Shown one piece after another: positions 43,753 to 53,286 of a DNA stretch of 64,000 nt (position 1 is the stretch's first letter; every line of letters starts with the position of its first letter). This DNA is from an uncultured Clostridia bacterium (GTDB lineage Bacteria; Bacillota; Clostridia; UMGS1810). The stretch lies in NCBI GenBank assembly GCA_934463115.1, contig CAKSIN010000002.1, positions 62,001 through 126,000 of the forward strand. The letters are read 5' to 3'. The translations under genes and the position numbers were made by a program. The notes under the pieces are model-generated. The model saw only the letters and a program-made list of their open reading frames with translations, had not been told where the DNA came from and searched no databases.

Positions 43753-46700
43753 ATGAGAAAATTTGTTTGTTTGCTTATGTCTTTTATTATTTTTTCGTGC
43801 GCAATGACAGTAAATGTCCAAAGCGCAGCGGCATCCTATGACAATAATGACGATACCGTAACAGTAAGCGGAAAATTCAGCGGTGTTTCATCGCCGCAAA
43901 CGGTAACATATTATGCAATACGTTCAAACCGCCACTGTTCAAATGCGGATGTCTATGAAAATTCGGATGATATTACTGCATTCGGTCAGGTGAAGACAGA
44001 TTCCGTCGGGAATTTTGAAATATCATATCCGTTCAAAAAAAGCAATAGTAAAACAATAGAAAATATATTTGTTAAGTGCAACGGTAAGTTGAAAAAATGT
44101 TCGTTTTCCACTGTTGAACTTGATGGTTTGGAACTTTTAAAAACGCTGCCGACTGAATTTGAAAGTGTCAGCGATGAGGATATTTTAAATTCGTCCGGTT
44201 TGTCCGAAAAAACAAAGAAAAGGCTTTTGGCGCAAATGAACGAATTGCCGGAAGAAATGCCGGTTGTTGAATATGTTCTCCCATATACTGAACATACAGT
44301 TTATGTGTCTGCAAACGGAAGTGATACAACCGGTGACGGAAGTGCGGAAAATCCGTACGGTTCAATACAAAAAGCCATATCGGTGTCGGAAAATAATACT
44401 TCGGTATTTCTTCGTGCCGGAACATATGTTGTAAACGATACAATAAATATTAAAAATATGAGCAATATCTATATAGGCGCATATGAAAATGAAGATGTAA
44501 AAATAGTATCCGGTGTACAACTGAATCCCTCGGAATTTACCGTTTCGGATAATGAAAATATAAATGCTGCGGCAAAGGGAAACGTTTACGAATATGATTT
44601 GACGAATTGCGGATTGGAAATAAATTATGTTATGGATGCTGTCCTTGCCGATAATAATAATGCATATTCCATAGCAAGGTGGCCTAATTCCGACACAACC
44701 GGCATGGAAAAAGTCGATTCGGAGCTTTCCGAAAAATATCCGAGCGGAGTCGATACAGGAGTATATGATGCCGGTCCGTGGACAGCAAAGTATAACAGTT
44801 TTGTAACCGAGGACAGAGACGTCGGCAGATACGGAAAGAATGGTTTTGAGTTTAAAGTGTCAGACAAGAAACCGTTTACATGGAACGGTATTTCCGATAT
44901 ATATATGGTCGGCTCGTTTTTTGCCGAGTATATCACTAACACCGTTTCTGTAGAAGATTTTAATGCCGACAGGTGCAGTGTTGTCACCTCGGGGACAAAG
45001 TGGACATCTCCGAGAGGTGCGCGTTATTCCGACAAAAACAGATTTTACTATGCAAATGTTCTCGATGAACTCGATATACCCGGAGAATTTTGCATTGATA
45101 AATCAGCGAATAAACTATATGTTTACCCGTTTGATTCGGTTGACAGCTTTAATCTTTCGACAAGTGACAGTATTGAAAAGCTCATTGAAATTTCAGACAG
45201 TACGGGTGTGATATTATCCGGCATTGATTTTTCAAATCTTTCATCAATGCCGATTAATGTTGTTTCCTGCACAGACACCATTATACAAAACTGTATGTTT
45301 GACAATGTGTCAAAGCGTGCCGTGACTGTTTCGGACAGCAGATACAGCGGTATAATTAACTGCGATTTTATAGGCACCGGCGGTGTTCGTGTTACCAATG
45401 AGAAGGACGTTGCTTCTTTGCAGCCAAGCTACAATTTTGTCCAAAACAACTCATTTACAAACAGCGGTGACGTAAGAATTGAGGGTGTTGCTCAAATAGT
45501 GAGCCATAATTATTTTACCAATATGCCGGACAATTGTATATATATGCTCCACAGCAGGGAGTGTGTTGCTGAGTATAACGAATTTTGCCAAAGTCCCACA
45601 CGCACGGTTGACGGCGGTGTTGTGTATTTTTACGGATATGAGGGTAATTTCGGAAACACAGTCAGATACAATTATTTCAATAATTGCACAACTGACAGAG
45701 AACGTCCGTTTACGGTTTACATTGATGAGATGAGCAGCTATAACAATGTCTACGGAAATGTAACTGTCGGCGGCGGGGAAATATACATGAACAGCGGAAG
45801 TGAAAATGCAATCTATAACAATCTGATATTCGGAAACAGCGGAACGACTCCGGCTGTGGAGGATGCTATGAATTACGGAAATATATATCATCCGCAGTGG
45901 GGTTCCGAATCATTCAGAAATATTTGGCAGAGCGGTCTTTTGAAAGGAATAAACAAAGCTGAGTATCTGTACGACGGAAGCTATGACAAATTTGATTTGC
46001 AAAAGTATTCTCAGCGATATCCCGCATTTGTAAAGTACTCCGGATTATTAAAAAAACGTGCCGAGGAGTACAAAAGCAAAAAAAATACAGTATCTGATTA
46101 TAAAGTGGCATTTTCAAACGGTAAAGAAACAGAGCTTGATTATTGGTTGCGCTACCCTCGTGACAATTATTTTGCAAATAATGTCATTGTCGGAGAGAGT
46201 ACAAATGTTATGCCGATTCAAGACCAATACTATGACAAATTGGACATTATTGAAAACAACATTTGCAATACAACGACAAGCTATCCGCAGAATTTAGCTC
46301 AGGCAGAAGAGTATTATAACGCTGAAAGTGAACAAAACGAATATTTGGAATACATACCGTTTGAAAAGATAGGTTCGGCAAGAAAATATGATTCCGATAA
46401 ACTGAGCGTTGTATATCCGAGAAATAATATAAAAATTAATTCAAATGATTTAAAAATTGAATTAAAAAATAACCCGGCATTTTCAAAATACAACGTCAGG
46501 GTGACTTTCGGACAAAAGGAGATATACAACAGAGACATATTCCGCAATGTAATAAATCTTTCGGATTTAGAACTTGAGGATGGCGTGTACAACATTATTA
46601 TAAGCGGAATTGCACAGGGAAGTCATTCTTCGGGAAGTGCAAGCTGTTCACTGACTGTGACAGTGCAGAACAAAAGCAATAAATTCGCATCGTATATAAC

Positions 46701-46962
46701 CGACATTTCGCTCAAAGGCGGATTTGTAGATTTTAACTATTACAATACATCGGGCAGTGCGCCGTCCAATATAGCGGTTGCTTTTTTTGACGGCGCGGAA
46801 CTTGTAGATTCACGTATAATTGATGTGCCGAAAAACGGTGAACTGTCCGAGGTAAAGGTGCCTGTTACCGATGTGAATTTTGATTTGATCAGGATAATTA
46901 ATGTGGACAATTTTGAAAATCTGAAACCGCTCGGCGTGAAACGGGAATTTGCATTAAAGTAA
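43753..46962 (+). CDS. Large secreted right-handed beta-helix protein, paralogue of its neighbour
   Basis: 1069 residues. A signal peptide (1-26, VQSAAA) precedes a small Ig-like domain (about 28-115) and a helical linker. The beta-helix starts with HTVYVSANGSDTTGDGSAEN, then PYGSIQKAISV, and runs to about 690 (IIQNCMFDNVSKRAVTVSD, CVAEYNEFCQS, TVRYNYFNNC). The C-terminal part holds two beta domains (about 885-1069). The core layout and several blocks (DELDIPGEFCIDKSANKLYVYP against EEIDVPGESYFDVSTRKLYFYP) match the preceding protein, so the pair arose by duplication. ATG 43753 has AAGGAGG at 43741-43747. The longer frame from 43708 runs through the hairpin and is rejected. Confidence 0.78.
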   Translation: MRKFVCLLMSFIIFSCAMTVNVQSAAASYDNNDDTVTVSGKFSGVSSPQTVTYYAIRSNRHCSNADVYENSDDITAFGQVKTDSVGNFEISYPFKKSNSKTIENIFVKCNGKLKKCSFSTVELDGLELLKTLPTEFESVSDEDILNSSGLSEKTKKRLLAQMNELPEEMPVVEYVLPYTEHTVYVSANGSDTTGDGSAENPYGSIQKAISVSENNTSVFLRAGTYVVNDTINIKNMSNIYIGAYENEDVKIVSGVQLNPSEFTVSDNENINAAAKGNVYEYDLTNCGLEINYVMDAVLADNNNAYSIARWPNSDTTGMEKVDSELSEKYPSGVDTGVYDAGPWTAKYNSFVTEDRDVGRYGKNGFEFKVSDKKPFTWNGISDIYMVGSFFAEYITNTVSVEDFNADRCSVVTSGTKWTSPRGARYSDKNRFYYANVLDELDIPGEFCIDKSANKLYVYPFDSVDSFNLSTSDSIEKLIEISDSTGVILSGIDFSNLSSMPINVVSCTDTIIQNCMFDNVSKRAVTVSDSRYSGIINCDFIGTGGVRVTNEKDVASLQPSYNFVQNNSFTNSGDVRIEGVAQIVSHNYFTNMPDNCIYMLHSRECVAEYNEFCQSPTRTVDGGVVYFYGYEGNFGNTVRYNYFNNCTTDRERPFTVYIDEMSSYNNVYGNVTVGGGEIYMNSGSENAIYNNLIFGNSGTTPAVEDAMNYGNIYHPQWGSESFRNIWQSGLLKGINKAEYLYDGSYDKFDLQKYSQRYPAFVKYSGLLKKRAEEYKSKKNTVSDYKVAFSNGKETELDYWLRYPRDNYFANNVIVGESTNVMPIQDQYYDKLDIIENNICNTTTSYPQNLAQAEEYYNAESEQNEYLEYIPFEKIGSARKYDSDKLSVVYPRNNIKINSNDLKIELKNNPAFSKYNVRVTFGQKEIYNRDIFRNVINLSDLELEDGVYNIIISGIAQGSHSSGSASCSLTVTVQNKSNKFASYITDISLKGGFVDFNYYNTSGSAPSNIAVAFFDGAELVDSRIIDVPKNGELSEVKVPVTDVNFDLIRIINVDNFENLKPLGVKREFALK

Positions 46963-47001
46963 ATGTGAATAATAAATTATCATTAACTACAGGAGAATAA
47001 T

Positions 47002-48855
47002 ATGACGAATAACTTTATGATCGGAGTCAATTATTGGGCATCAAATGCCGGAACGGCTATGTGGAGCAGATGGTCTCCGGAATGTGTGGAAAAAGATCTT
47101 GAAACACTGTCTAAAAACGGTATATCGTATTTACGCGTTTTTCCGCTTTGGAGCGATTTTCAGCCGGTCAAACCAATGTATACCGGCGGTAACTTTTTCA
47201 AGGAATACCGAATGGAAGATGAGAGCTTATGTGACAACCCTTATTACCTGTCTGCTGTAATGCTTGAAAGGTTCGATAAATTTTTGGATATCTGCTCGAG
47301 ATATGATATTAAGGTAATTGTCGGTTTAATAACCGGTTTTATGAGCGGCAGAACGTTTGTGCCGCCGGCGGTGTACGGCAAAAATCTTTATTCGGATTCA
47401 ACAGCACTGATGTTCGAACAAAAGTTTGTAAAGGGGTTTGTATCGCACTTTGCAAACAGAGAGGAAATTTGCGCGTGGGATCTCGGAAATGAGTGTAACT
47501 GTATGTCTGTATCTGAAAGCCGCGAAAGTGTGTATGTTTGGATTTCACTGATAACGGATGCTGTTAAGTCGCAGGATTCTTGCAGACCTGTACTGTCGGG
47601 TACAACTGCGCTTAACGAGTGCGATTCATGGAAAGCAAGCGATATGGCAGAGTGCGTAGATATTATGACTACACATCCTTATCCGTTGTGGACTCCCTAC
47701 GGTTCAAAAGACAAGATGTCATCGATACGGACACTTTTATTGTCTGCCTGCTCCAATAAATATGAGGAGGGATTGGGGCAAAAACCGTGCCTGGTAGAGG
47801 AAACCGGAACTATGGGGCCTATGATTTGCGATGAATATGAAACCGCGTCGGGATTTGCAAGAGTCAATCTGATGTCATGTTTTGTAAACGGCTCGCTCGG
47901 ATTGTTTTGGTGGTGCGCCTGCGACCAGACAAATCTTAAAACAGCACCGTATACGTGGAGCAAATGTGAGCTTGAACTCGGCATGATGAATACAAGCGGA
48001 AATCCGAAGCCTGTTTTGCACGAATTCGGAGAATTTCAAAAATGGATGTCAAAATATAAAATTAATTTACCGAAAGCGACCGATAACGGTATAATACTTG
48101 TTTCTGATGGCAATGAACAGTGGGGAATATCTTACATGGCTTATATTTTGTCAAGGCAGGCAGGTGTAAATGTTTCATTTTCGTATATTAATTCCAAAAT
48201 TCCCGACAGTGATGTATATATTCTTCCGTCTGTTTCGGGAGACAGAATTATAAGCGGTGAAAATTACAATCTGTTGTTTAACAAAGTGTATGACGGGGCA
48301 ACGGTATACATATCAAATGATAATGGTTTTCTGAGTGAGTTTGAAAAATACACCGGGCTTCGGGTTGATGATACGGATGAACATTTTATATCATCGTCAT
48401 TTGAACTTGACGAAAAGAATATCGAATTTTGCCAAAATAACCGCAGATATCTAAGATGCGTCGGCGCAGAGGTTTTGGCAAGCTGCAACGGAAATCCGGT
48501 ATTTACGAAATTCAGCTACGGCAACGGCACCGTATACTATCTGGATTGTCCCATCGAAAAAAATTTACTTGATAAGGGAAATGCTTTTGCCGGAGATTAT
48601 TTTGAAATATACAGATATGTGTTTGCGGATTGTAAACGTATAGTAGATACACGAAATAAAAATGTGGCAGTTACCGAACATATATCGGACTCGGCAGTGT
48701 ACGTAACTGCAATAAATTATTCAGACAAATGTCAGAAAGCGCCGTTTATGATATCTGATGATTATGAAATTGAAGAGATTTATATGGGGTGTACGGAGCA
48801 GCTGGAGCAATACGGCTCATTTGTGGCAAAATTAAAAATAAAACAGGGGGTATAG
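47002..48855 (+). CDS. Cytoplasmic glycoside hydrolase, COG3934/GH5-like TIM barrel
   Basis: 617 residues, no signal peptide. It opens with MIGVNYWASNAGTAMW, and the barrel carries the acid/base glutamate in WDLGNECN (E164) and the likely nucleophile in LVEETG (E267), with HPYPLW after strand 6. This is the clan GH-A pattern of beta-mannosidase/GH5-like enzymes in COG3934. The C-terminal half (about 355-617) has a GH42-type trimerisation-like domain (VYILPSVSGD, GATVYISNDNG) and a beta tail. It would cut imported oligosaccharides. Mannosidic, galactosidic or glucosidic specificity cannot be told. Confidence 0.75.
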   Translation: MTNNFMIGVNYWASNAGTAMWSRWSPECVEKDLETLSKNGISYLRVFPLWSDFQPVKPMYTGGNFFKEYRMEDESLCDNPYYLSAVMLERFDKFLDICSRYDIKVIVGLITGFMSGRTFVPPAVYGKNLYSDSTALMFEQKFVKGFVSHFANREEICAWDLGNECNCMSVSESRESVYVWISLITDAVKSQDSCRPVLSGTTALNECDSWKASDMAECVDIMTTHPYPLWTPYGSKDKMSSIRTLLLSACSNKYEEGLGQKPCLVEETGTMGPMICDEYETASGFARVNLMSCFVNGSLGLFWWCACDQTNLKTAPYTWSKCELELGMMNTSGNPKPVLHEFGEFQKWMSKYKINLPKATDNGIILVSDGNEQWGISYMAYILSRQAGVNVSFSYINSKIPDSDVYILPSVSGDRIISGENYNLLFNKVYDGATVYISNDNGFLSEFEKYTGLRVDDTDEHFISSSFELDEKNIEFCQNNRRYLRCVGAEVLASCNGNPVFTKFSYGNGTVYYLDCPIEKNLLDKGNAFAGDYFEIYRYVFADCKRIVDTRNKNVAVTEHISDSAVYVTAINYSDKCQKAPFMISDDYEIEEIYMGCTEQLEQYGSFVAKLKIKQGV

Positions 48856-48856
48856 A

Positions 48857-50557
48857 ATGTTTAATTCAGCCAAGTTAAGCGTAAATTTTCAAAAATACGG
48901 TACAAAATCGGAAAATGATAATGAAAATTTTTTTGAGGGTGGTGCCGTTCTTGACAAAAACGGTGATATTGAGGAGGTTAAGGTCGGTGTAAAATGCTGT
49001 CGGTTACCTTATGATTATGCAAAAGTTTTTTCACCCGATGAGTCAATATACGTGGATTTAAAATGTGATTTTTCGATTATAGGTGCTGTTTCGAGAGTTT
49101 CCTTCAATCCGTTTTGGTCTGTTCCGAATTTTGAAAAAAATACCTCAAGGCTTGGTTCGGAGACACAAAATATTCTTATGCATACCGACAAAGGGTATGT
49201 GGCTGTTCTACCACTTTGCAGTGATGATTACATCAGTTTTATTGTGCCTTCGGAACTTAATGGCAATCTCAGAATATGCGTGTCGAAGCAGTATTACGGT
49301 TCGGAAAACGTAAACGGAACAATTGTTGTTGCCGCGTTCGACAAAAATCCTTATCTGGCTGTTCGAAAGGCATATACTCATGCGTGGAGTAAGGGATATA
49401 TCAAAACAAATCCGTACAGTTCAAAGCGCTTGCCGGATTTTCTTGAAGGTATCGGTTGGTGTACATGGAACGCATGCTACCATGATGTTTCCGAAGAAAA
49501 GATTTTTTCTAAAATGGATGAATTTAAACAAAAAGGTATAAATATCAGATGGATTGTTATAGATGACGGATGGTTTGAGATATCAAAACATGACGAATTT
49601 AAAATTGCGTCAACATTTGAGGACAAGGAGAAATTTCCGAACGGTCTGCGTTCTTGCATAGATACTCTTAAGACAAAGTACGGAGTAGAGTATGTAGGAG
49701 TCTGGCACTCAATGACGGCATACTGGTACGGGGTTGACAACCAAAGCGATTTGTATGAACAGACGTCTGCGGAATTGACATTAACAGACTCGGGATGGTA
49801 TATTCCCGTCGGAGAAAACGCTTATACGTTTTTTAACCGATGGCATAAGTATTTAAAAAAGCAGGGTGTGGATTTTCTTAAAATTGACACTCAGGGTAAC
49901 GTTGCTGAATTTCTCCGCGGCAGAAAAGGTTGTTCCGGTGAATGCATTGCAACTCATCTTGCAATAGAACGCTCCGCCCATGAAGTTTTTGAAGGGAGGG
50001 TTATCAATTGTATGGCATCGCAGAATATAAATCTTCATTTTCACCCGTACACAAATGTTGTAAGAAGCAGTGATGACTTTTATCCTAAGTCGCCGGAGAG
50101 TTTTTCGCAGCATATTATTCAAAACATATACAACGGCATTTTTTTATCGGATTTATTTTGCTGCGATTTTGATATGTGGTGGACACACAATTCTGTTGCC
50201 GAGTCAAGTTTCATTCTTCGGCTATTGAGCGGCGGCCCGATATATGTCAGTGACGAGATAGGAATGACAGAAGCAAAATATCTGAAAGATTTTGACAAGA
50301 TAAATAAATGCGACGGTGTTGCGCGTCCCGCAGAAAAACATTTGTTTACCGATCCGAATGGCGGATTGTTTGAAATTGAAAACAGCATTGACGGACATCC
50401 GGTCAGAGCCATATTTAACCTCTCGGACGGACGGTTGGAATATAAAATTCCCGAAAGCGGCACAGCTTATTTTGACGGAAAAAAATTTATCGGAGACGAA
50501 AGCTGCAAAATCACACTAAATCCGCTTGAAGCGGTCTTGGTTACACATTCAATATAA
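48857..50557 (+). CDS. GH36-like enzyme (raffinose synthase/alpha-galactosidase type)
   Basis: 566 residues, cytosolic. An N-terminal beta-sandwich is followed by a TIM barrel with the family motif GIGWCTWNACYHDVSEEKI (199-217), IRWIVIDDGW, the nucleophile in DFLKIDTQGN (D344) and the acid/base region VVRSSDDF (D406 or D407). This is the pattern of Sip1/raffinose-synthase-like GH36, which act on alpha-galactosides. It starts 1 base after the preceding GH gene (TAG-A-ATG), so the two enzymes are made together and likely act on the same imported oligosaccharide. Alpha-galactosidase is more likely than raffinose synthesis in a bacterium. Confidence 0.83.
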   Translation: MFNSAKLSVNFQKYGTKSENDNENFFEGGAVLDKNGDIEEVKVGVKCCRLPYDYAKVFSPDESIYVDLKCDFSIIGAVSRVSFNPFWSVPNFEKNTSRLGSETQNILMHTDKGYVAVLPLCSDDYISFIVPSELNGNLRICVSKQYYGSENVNGTIVVAAFDKNPYLAVRKAYTHAWSKGYIKTNPYSSKRLPDFLEGIGWCTWNACYHDVSEEKIFSKMDEFKQKGINIRWIVIDDGWFEISKHDEFKIASTFEDKEKFPNGLRSCIDTLKTKYGVEYVGVWHSMTAYWYGVDNQSDLYEQTSAELTLTDSGWYIPVGENAYTFFNRWHKYLKKQGVDFLKIDTQGNVAEFLRGRKGCSGECIATHLAIERSAHEVFEGRVINCMASQNINLHFHPYTNVVRSSDDFYPKSPESFSQHIIQNIYNGIFLSDLFCCDFDMWWTHNSVAESSFILRLLSGGPIYVSDEIGMTEAKYLKDFDKINKCDGVARPAEKHLFTDPNGGLFEIENSIDGHPVRAIFNLSDGRLEYKIPESGTAYFDGKKFIGDESCKITLNPLEAVLVTHSI

Positions 50558-50568
50558 CACAATATGCC

Positions 50569-50625
50569 TACCCAATTATAACACGTGCTTGAACCGATTG
50601 ACGCGACACTTGTTATAATTGGGTA
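50569..50625 (+). terminator. Long AT-rich inverted repeat ending the glycan operon
   Basis: A 19-base stem with one mismatch (50569-50587 with 50607-50625), a 19-base loop, and then ATTATTTT. It is 12 bases after the GH36-like stop. It is not a classical GC-rich terminator, but its position fits a transcript end. A binding site is also possible. Confidence 0.6.
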
Positions 50626-50664
50626 ATTATTTTGAACCGAATTTATAATAAAAACGCAAATTTA

Positions 50665-50693
50665 TTGACATTTTGCCGTTGATTGGTTATAAT
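50665..50693 (+). promoter_or_regulatory. Perfect sigma-A promoter of the esterase gene
   Basis: TTGACA (50665-50670), a 17-base spacer, and TATAAT (50688-50693). The predicted start is about 25 bases before ATG 50726. Confidence 0.9.
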
Positions 50694-50725
50694 AAATTCA
50701 ATATTTGAATAAGGAGTGATAATTT

Positions 50726-51406
50726 ATGGATTCGACACTTAGTGTAAAAGAATACGGTAAAATGAAATACATAGTAAGGTTTCCGAAAGAATATACCGCA
50801 GGGAAAAAATACCCCGTGATAATTTTTCTGCATGGTGCGGGAAGCCGCGGAGACAATATTACAACGCTTGCAAACAATCCGTTTTTTTCAATTACAAAAG
50901 GGCACACTGATTTTCCGTTTGTGTGCGTTGCTCCGCAATGCTCGCAAAACACCTGGTTCGACATGTTCGAACAGTTAAAGAATTTTGCGGAGTTTGTAAT
51001 ATCATCTGAATTTTGCGATGAGTCGCGTGTGTACCTTATGGGCGCAAGCATGGGCGGATATGCCACATGGCAGCTGGCAATGAGCATGCCGGAGAAGTTT
51101 GCGGCAATAGTACCGATATGCGGCGGCGGAATGTACTGGAATGCCGGCAGGCTGACCGATGTTCCGGTGTGGGCATTCCACGGGGCAAAGGATCCTGAGG
51201 TACTTTTGCGCGAATCGGAAATAATGGTCAAATCTGTAAATAACAGCGGCGGAAAGGCTAATCTTACCGTTTATCCGGAAAACGAACACGACGCATGGAG
51301 CGATACATATTCAAACCCGGAGGTCTTCAAATGGCTCTTGAGTTATAGAAATAAAAATACAATTCCTGCGGCCGATAAATACACCGACAGCAAAATTTAC
51401 GGCTGA
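50726..51406 (+). CDS. Alpha/beta-hydrolase esterase (PHB-depolymerase/feruloyl-esterase-like)
   Basis: 226 residues, no leader. The fold is complete: the oxyanion strand PVIIFLHGAGSRG, the nucleophile elbow MGASMGG (S108), the acid in HGAKDPE (D156) and the histidine in ENEHDAW (H188). This small prolyl-oligopeptidase-related group includes LpqC-like and acetyl- or feruloyl-ester hydrolases, often encoded near glycan loci. It stands alone with its own strong promoter between the glycan locus and the housekeeping operon, so constitutive expression is likely. The substrate is not predictable. Confidence 0.83.
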   Translation: MDSTLSVKEYGKMKYIVRFPKEYTAGKKYPVIIFLHGAGSRGDNITTLANNPFFSITKGHTDFPFVCVAPQCSQNTWFDMFEQLKNFAEFVISSEFCDESRVYLMGASMGGYATWQLAMSMPEKFAAIVPICGGGMYWNAGRLTDVPVWAFHGAKDPEVLLRESEIMVKSVNNSGGKANLTVYPENEHDAWSDTYSNPEVFKWLLSYRNKNTIPAADKYTDSKIYG

Positions 51407-51441
51407 AAATCAAAAAATATAAAATAAATTTTGTTATAATA

Positions 51442-51470
51442 TTGTAATTTGTTTTATTTTCTGATATAAT
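51442..51470 (+). promoter_or_regulatory. Sigma-A promoter of the yicC-rsgA housekeeping operon
   Basis: TTGTAA (51442-51447), a 17-base spacer, and TATAAT (51465-51470). The yicC start is 37 bases downstream. No terminator is seen after it before the window ends. Confidence 0.75.
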
Positions 51471-51506
51471 TAAGTGTAAAAAACTATTCAGTAAGGGTAT
51501 GATGTA

Positions 51507-52385
51507 ATGATAAAGAGCATGACCGGCTACGGCAGGGCAGAAAAAACTTTTGAAAAATATAAAATAACTGTTGAAATAAAAAGCGTTAATAACCGCTATC
51601 TCGACAGCAATATACGCATGTATAAACAGTATCTCTTTGTTGAGGACACAGTGCGTGAGTGCATTGCGTCACGCATCAGCCGCGGCAAGGTGGATGTTTT
51701 TATTCAGTACGATACCGTAGGCGAGGATGACAGAGTAATATCCATAAACGACTCGGTAGCAAGAGGATATATTGACGCTTTAAGGAGTATTTCGGAAAAA
51801 TACGGTGTTGCGGATGATTTATCGCTTTCGGCACTTGCTTCTTTCCCGGATATATTTTCGGTAGAAAAGGCAGAGCAGGACAAAGAGGCTGTTATAGCTC
51901 ACACGCGCGAGGTTGTTATGTCGGCAATAGACGATATTACCGAAAACCGTATCCGCGAGGGTGCGCGTCTTGCGGAATTTTTCAAAGATGAAATCTCCGT
52001 TTTGAGGGAACTTGCGGAACAAATCAGCATCCGTTCACCGCTCACGGTAGATGAATACAGACAGCGTATACGGGAAAGAATACAAGAGATTCTTGAAGAT
52101 GCGACTGTTGATGAATCGCGCCTCCTGACAGAAGTTGCCGTGTATGCCGATAAGGTGAATATTACCGAAGAACTTGTGAGATTTTCCAGCCATTTGAGCG
52201 AATACGAAAACCTTTTGAAAAGCGACGTTCCTGTCGGAAGGAAACTTGATTTTACAATTCAGGAATTGAACCGTGAGGCGAATACAATGGGCAGTAAATG
52301 CAATGACTTTGAGATAGGAAAAGCCGTTGTGAGCCTTAAGGCGGAAATAGAAAAAATGCGCGAGCAGGTTCAAAATATTGAATAG
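51507..52385 (+). CDS. yicC: YicC family endoribonuclease/adaptor
   Basis: 292 residues, full length. The N-terminal MIKSMTGYGRAE and KSVNNRYLD are the family hallmarks, as is the C-terminal QELNREANTMGSKCND. In E. coli YicC is an RNase involved in sRNA decay. In Firmicutes it usually opens the remA-gmk-rpoZ operon, as here. A coiled middle region (about 110-220) links the two conserved ends. Confidence 0.95.
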   Translation: MIKSMTGYGRAEKTFEKYKITVEIKSVNNRYLDSNIRMYKQYLFVEDTVRECIASRISRGKVDVFIQYDTVGEDDRVISINDSVARGYIDALRSISEKYGVADDLSLSALASFPDIFSVEKAEQDKEAVIAHTREVVMSAIDDITENRIREGARLAEFFKDEISVLRELAEQISIRSPLTVDEYRQRIRERIQEILEDATVDESRLLTEVAVYADKVNITEELVRFSSHLSEYENLLKSDVPVGRKLDFTIQELNREANTMGSKCNDFEIGKAVVSLKAEIEKMREQVQNIE

Positions 52386-52397
52386 GGAGTGGCGTCA

Positions 52398-52676
52398 ATG
52401 AAGCTTATTAATATCGGATTCGGAAACATTGTATCGGCCCAGAGACTTGTTGCAATAGTAAGCCCGGAATCGGCGCCTATCAAACGTATGATACAGGAAG
52501 CACGTGACAAAGGAATGCTTATAGACGCAACCTACGGCCGCAGAACACGCAGCGTAATAATAACAGACAGCGACCATATTATTCTCTCTGCCGTGCAGAC
52601 GGAAACAGTTGCGGGAAGACTGGGCAAAGATGCCGATGCAGATATTATATTGGAGGAAGAATACACAGATGAATAG
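52398..52676 (+). CDS. remA: RemA/DUF370 DNA-binding regulator
   Basis: 92 residues starting MKLINIGFGNIVSAQRLVAI, the RemA signature, with ATYGRRTRSVIITDSDHIIL in the middle. In Bacillus RemA forms rings that wrap DNA and activates biofilm matrix and osmoprotection genes. That makes it a possible link to the surface-polysaccharide operon in this window (inference). ATG 52398 is preferred over GTG 52389. Confidence 0.95.
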   Translation: MKLINIGFGNIVSAQRLVAIVSPESAPIKRMIQEARDKGMLIDATYGRRTRSVIITDSDHIILSAVQTETVAGRLGKDADADIILEEEYTDE

Positions 52677-53286
52677 ACAGGGTTCTCTTATAATAGTATC
52701 GGGGCCGTCAGGTACCGGAAAGGGTACGATAATGGACACGTACTTTGAAAGATATAAAAACGACAATTCGTTTTTGTCGATATCCGCAACAACAAGGCAG
52801 CCGCGCGTGGGCGAAAAAGAGGGTGTTAATTATTATTACAAAACACGCGACGAATTTGAACATCTGATTGCAAACGACGGCCTTGCAGAGTGGGCGGAGT
52901 TTTGCGGCAATTACTACGGTACACCCAAGAAAGCTGTTACCGACCGTCTGAGCGCCGGGCAGAATGTTGTCCTCGAAATAGAGGTTCAGGGGGCAATGAA
53001 GGTTAAGCAAAGTTTTCCGGATGCGGCATGTGTTTTTGTTCTTCCGCCGTCATTTGAGGAATTGCGCGCGCGGCTTGTGGGGAGAAACACCGAGGAAGAA
53101 GATGTGATAAACAGGCGAATCGAACGCGCAAAAAGCGAAATTAAACTCATAGACAACTACGATTACATATTAATCAATGACAACCTCGACAGCGCTGTCG
53201 AGCAATTCCGCTCAATAGTTATTGCCGAGGGACAAAAGGTTAAAAAGAATATAGATATTATAAACGAGGTGTGTGGATTATGTTAA
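52669..53286 (+). CDS. gmk: Guanylate kinase
   Basis: Phosphorylates GMP to GDP. It has 205 residues. The P-loop GPSGTGKGTI is near residue 12, followed by TTRQPRVGEKEGVNYYY (GMP binding), EVQGAMKV and the lid region LVGRNTEEEDVINRR. It overlaps remA by 8 bases. The start is the ATG of MNRQGSLIIVSG, and the longer frame (52609) would run back into remA. Confidence 0.97.
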   Translation: MNRQGSLIIVSGPSGTGKGTIMDTYFERYKNDNSFLSISATTRQPRVGEKEGVNYYYKTRDEFEHLIANDGLAEWAEFCGNYYGTPKKAVTDRLSAGQNVVLEIEVQGAMKVKQSFPDAACVFVLPPSFEELRARLVGRNTEEEDVINRRIERAKSEIKLIDNYDYILINDNLDSAVEQFRSIVIAEGQKVKKNIDIINEVCGLC

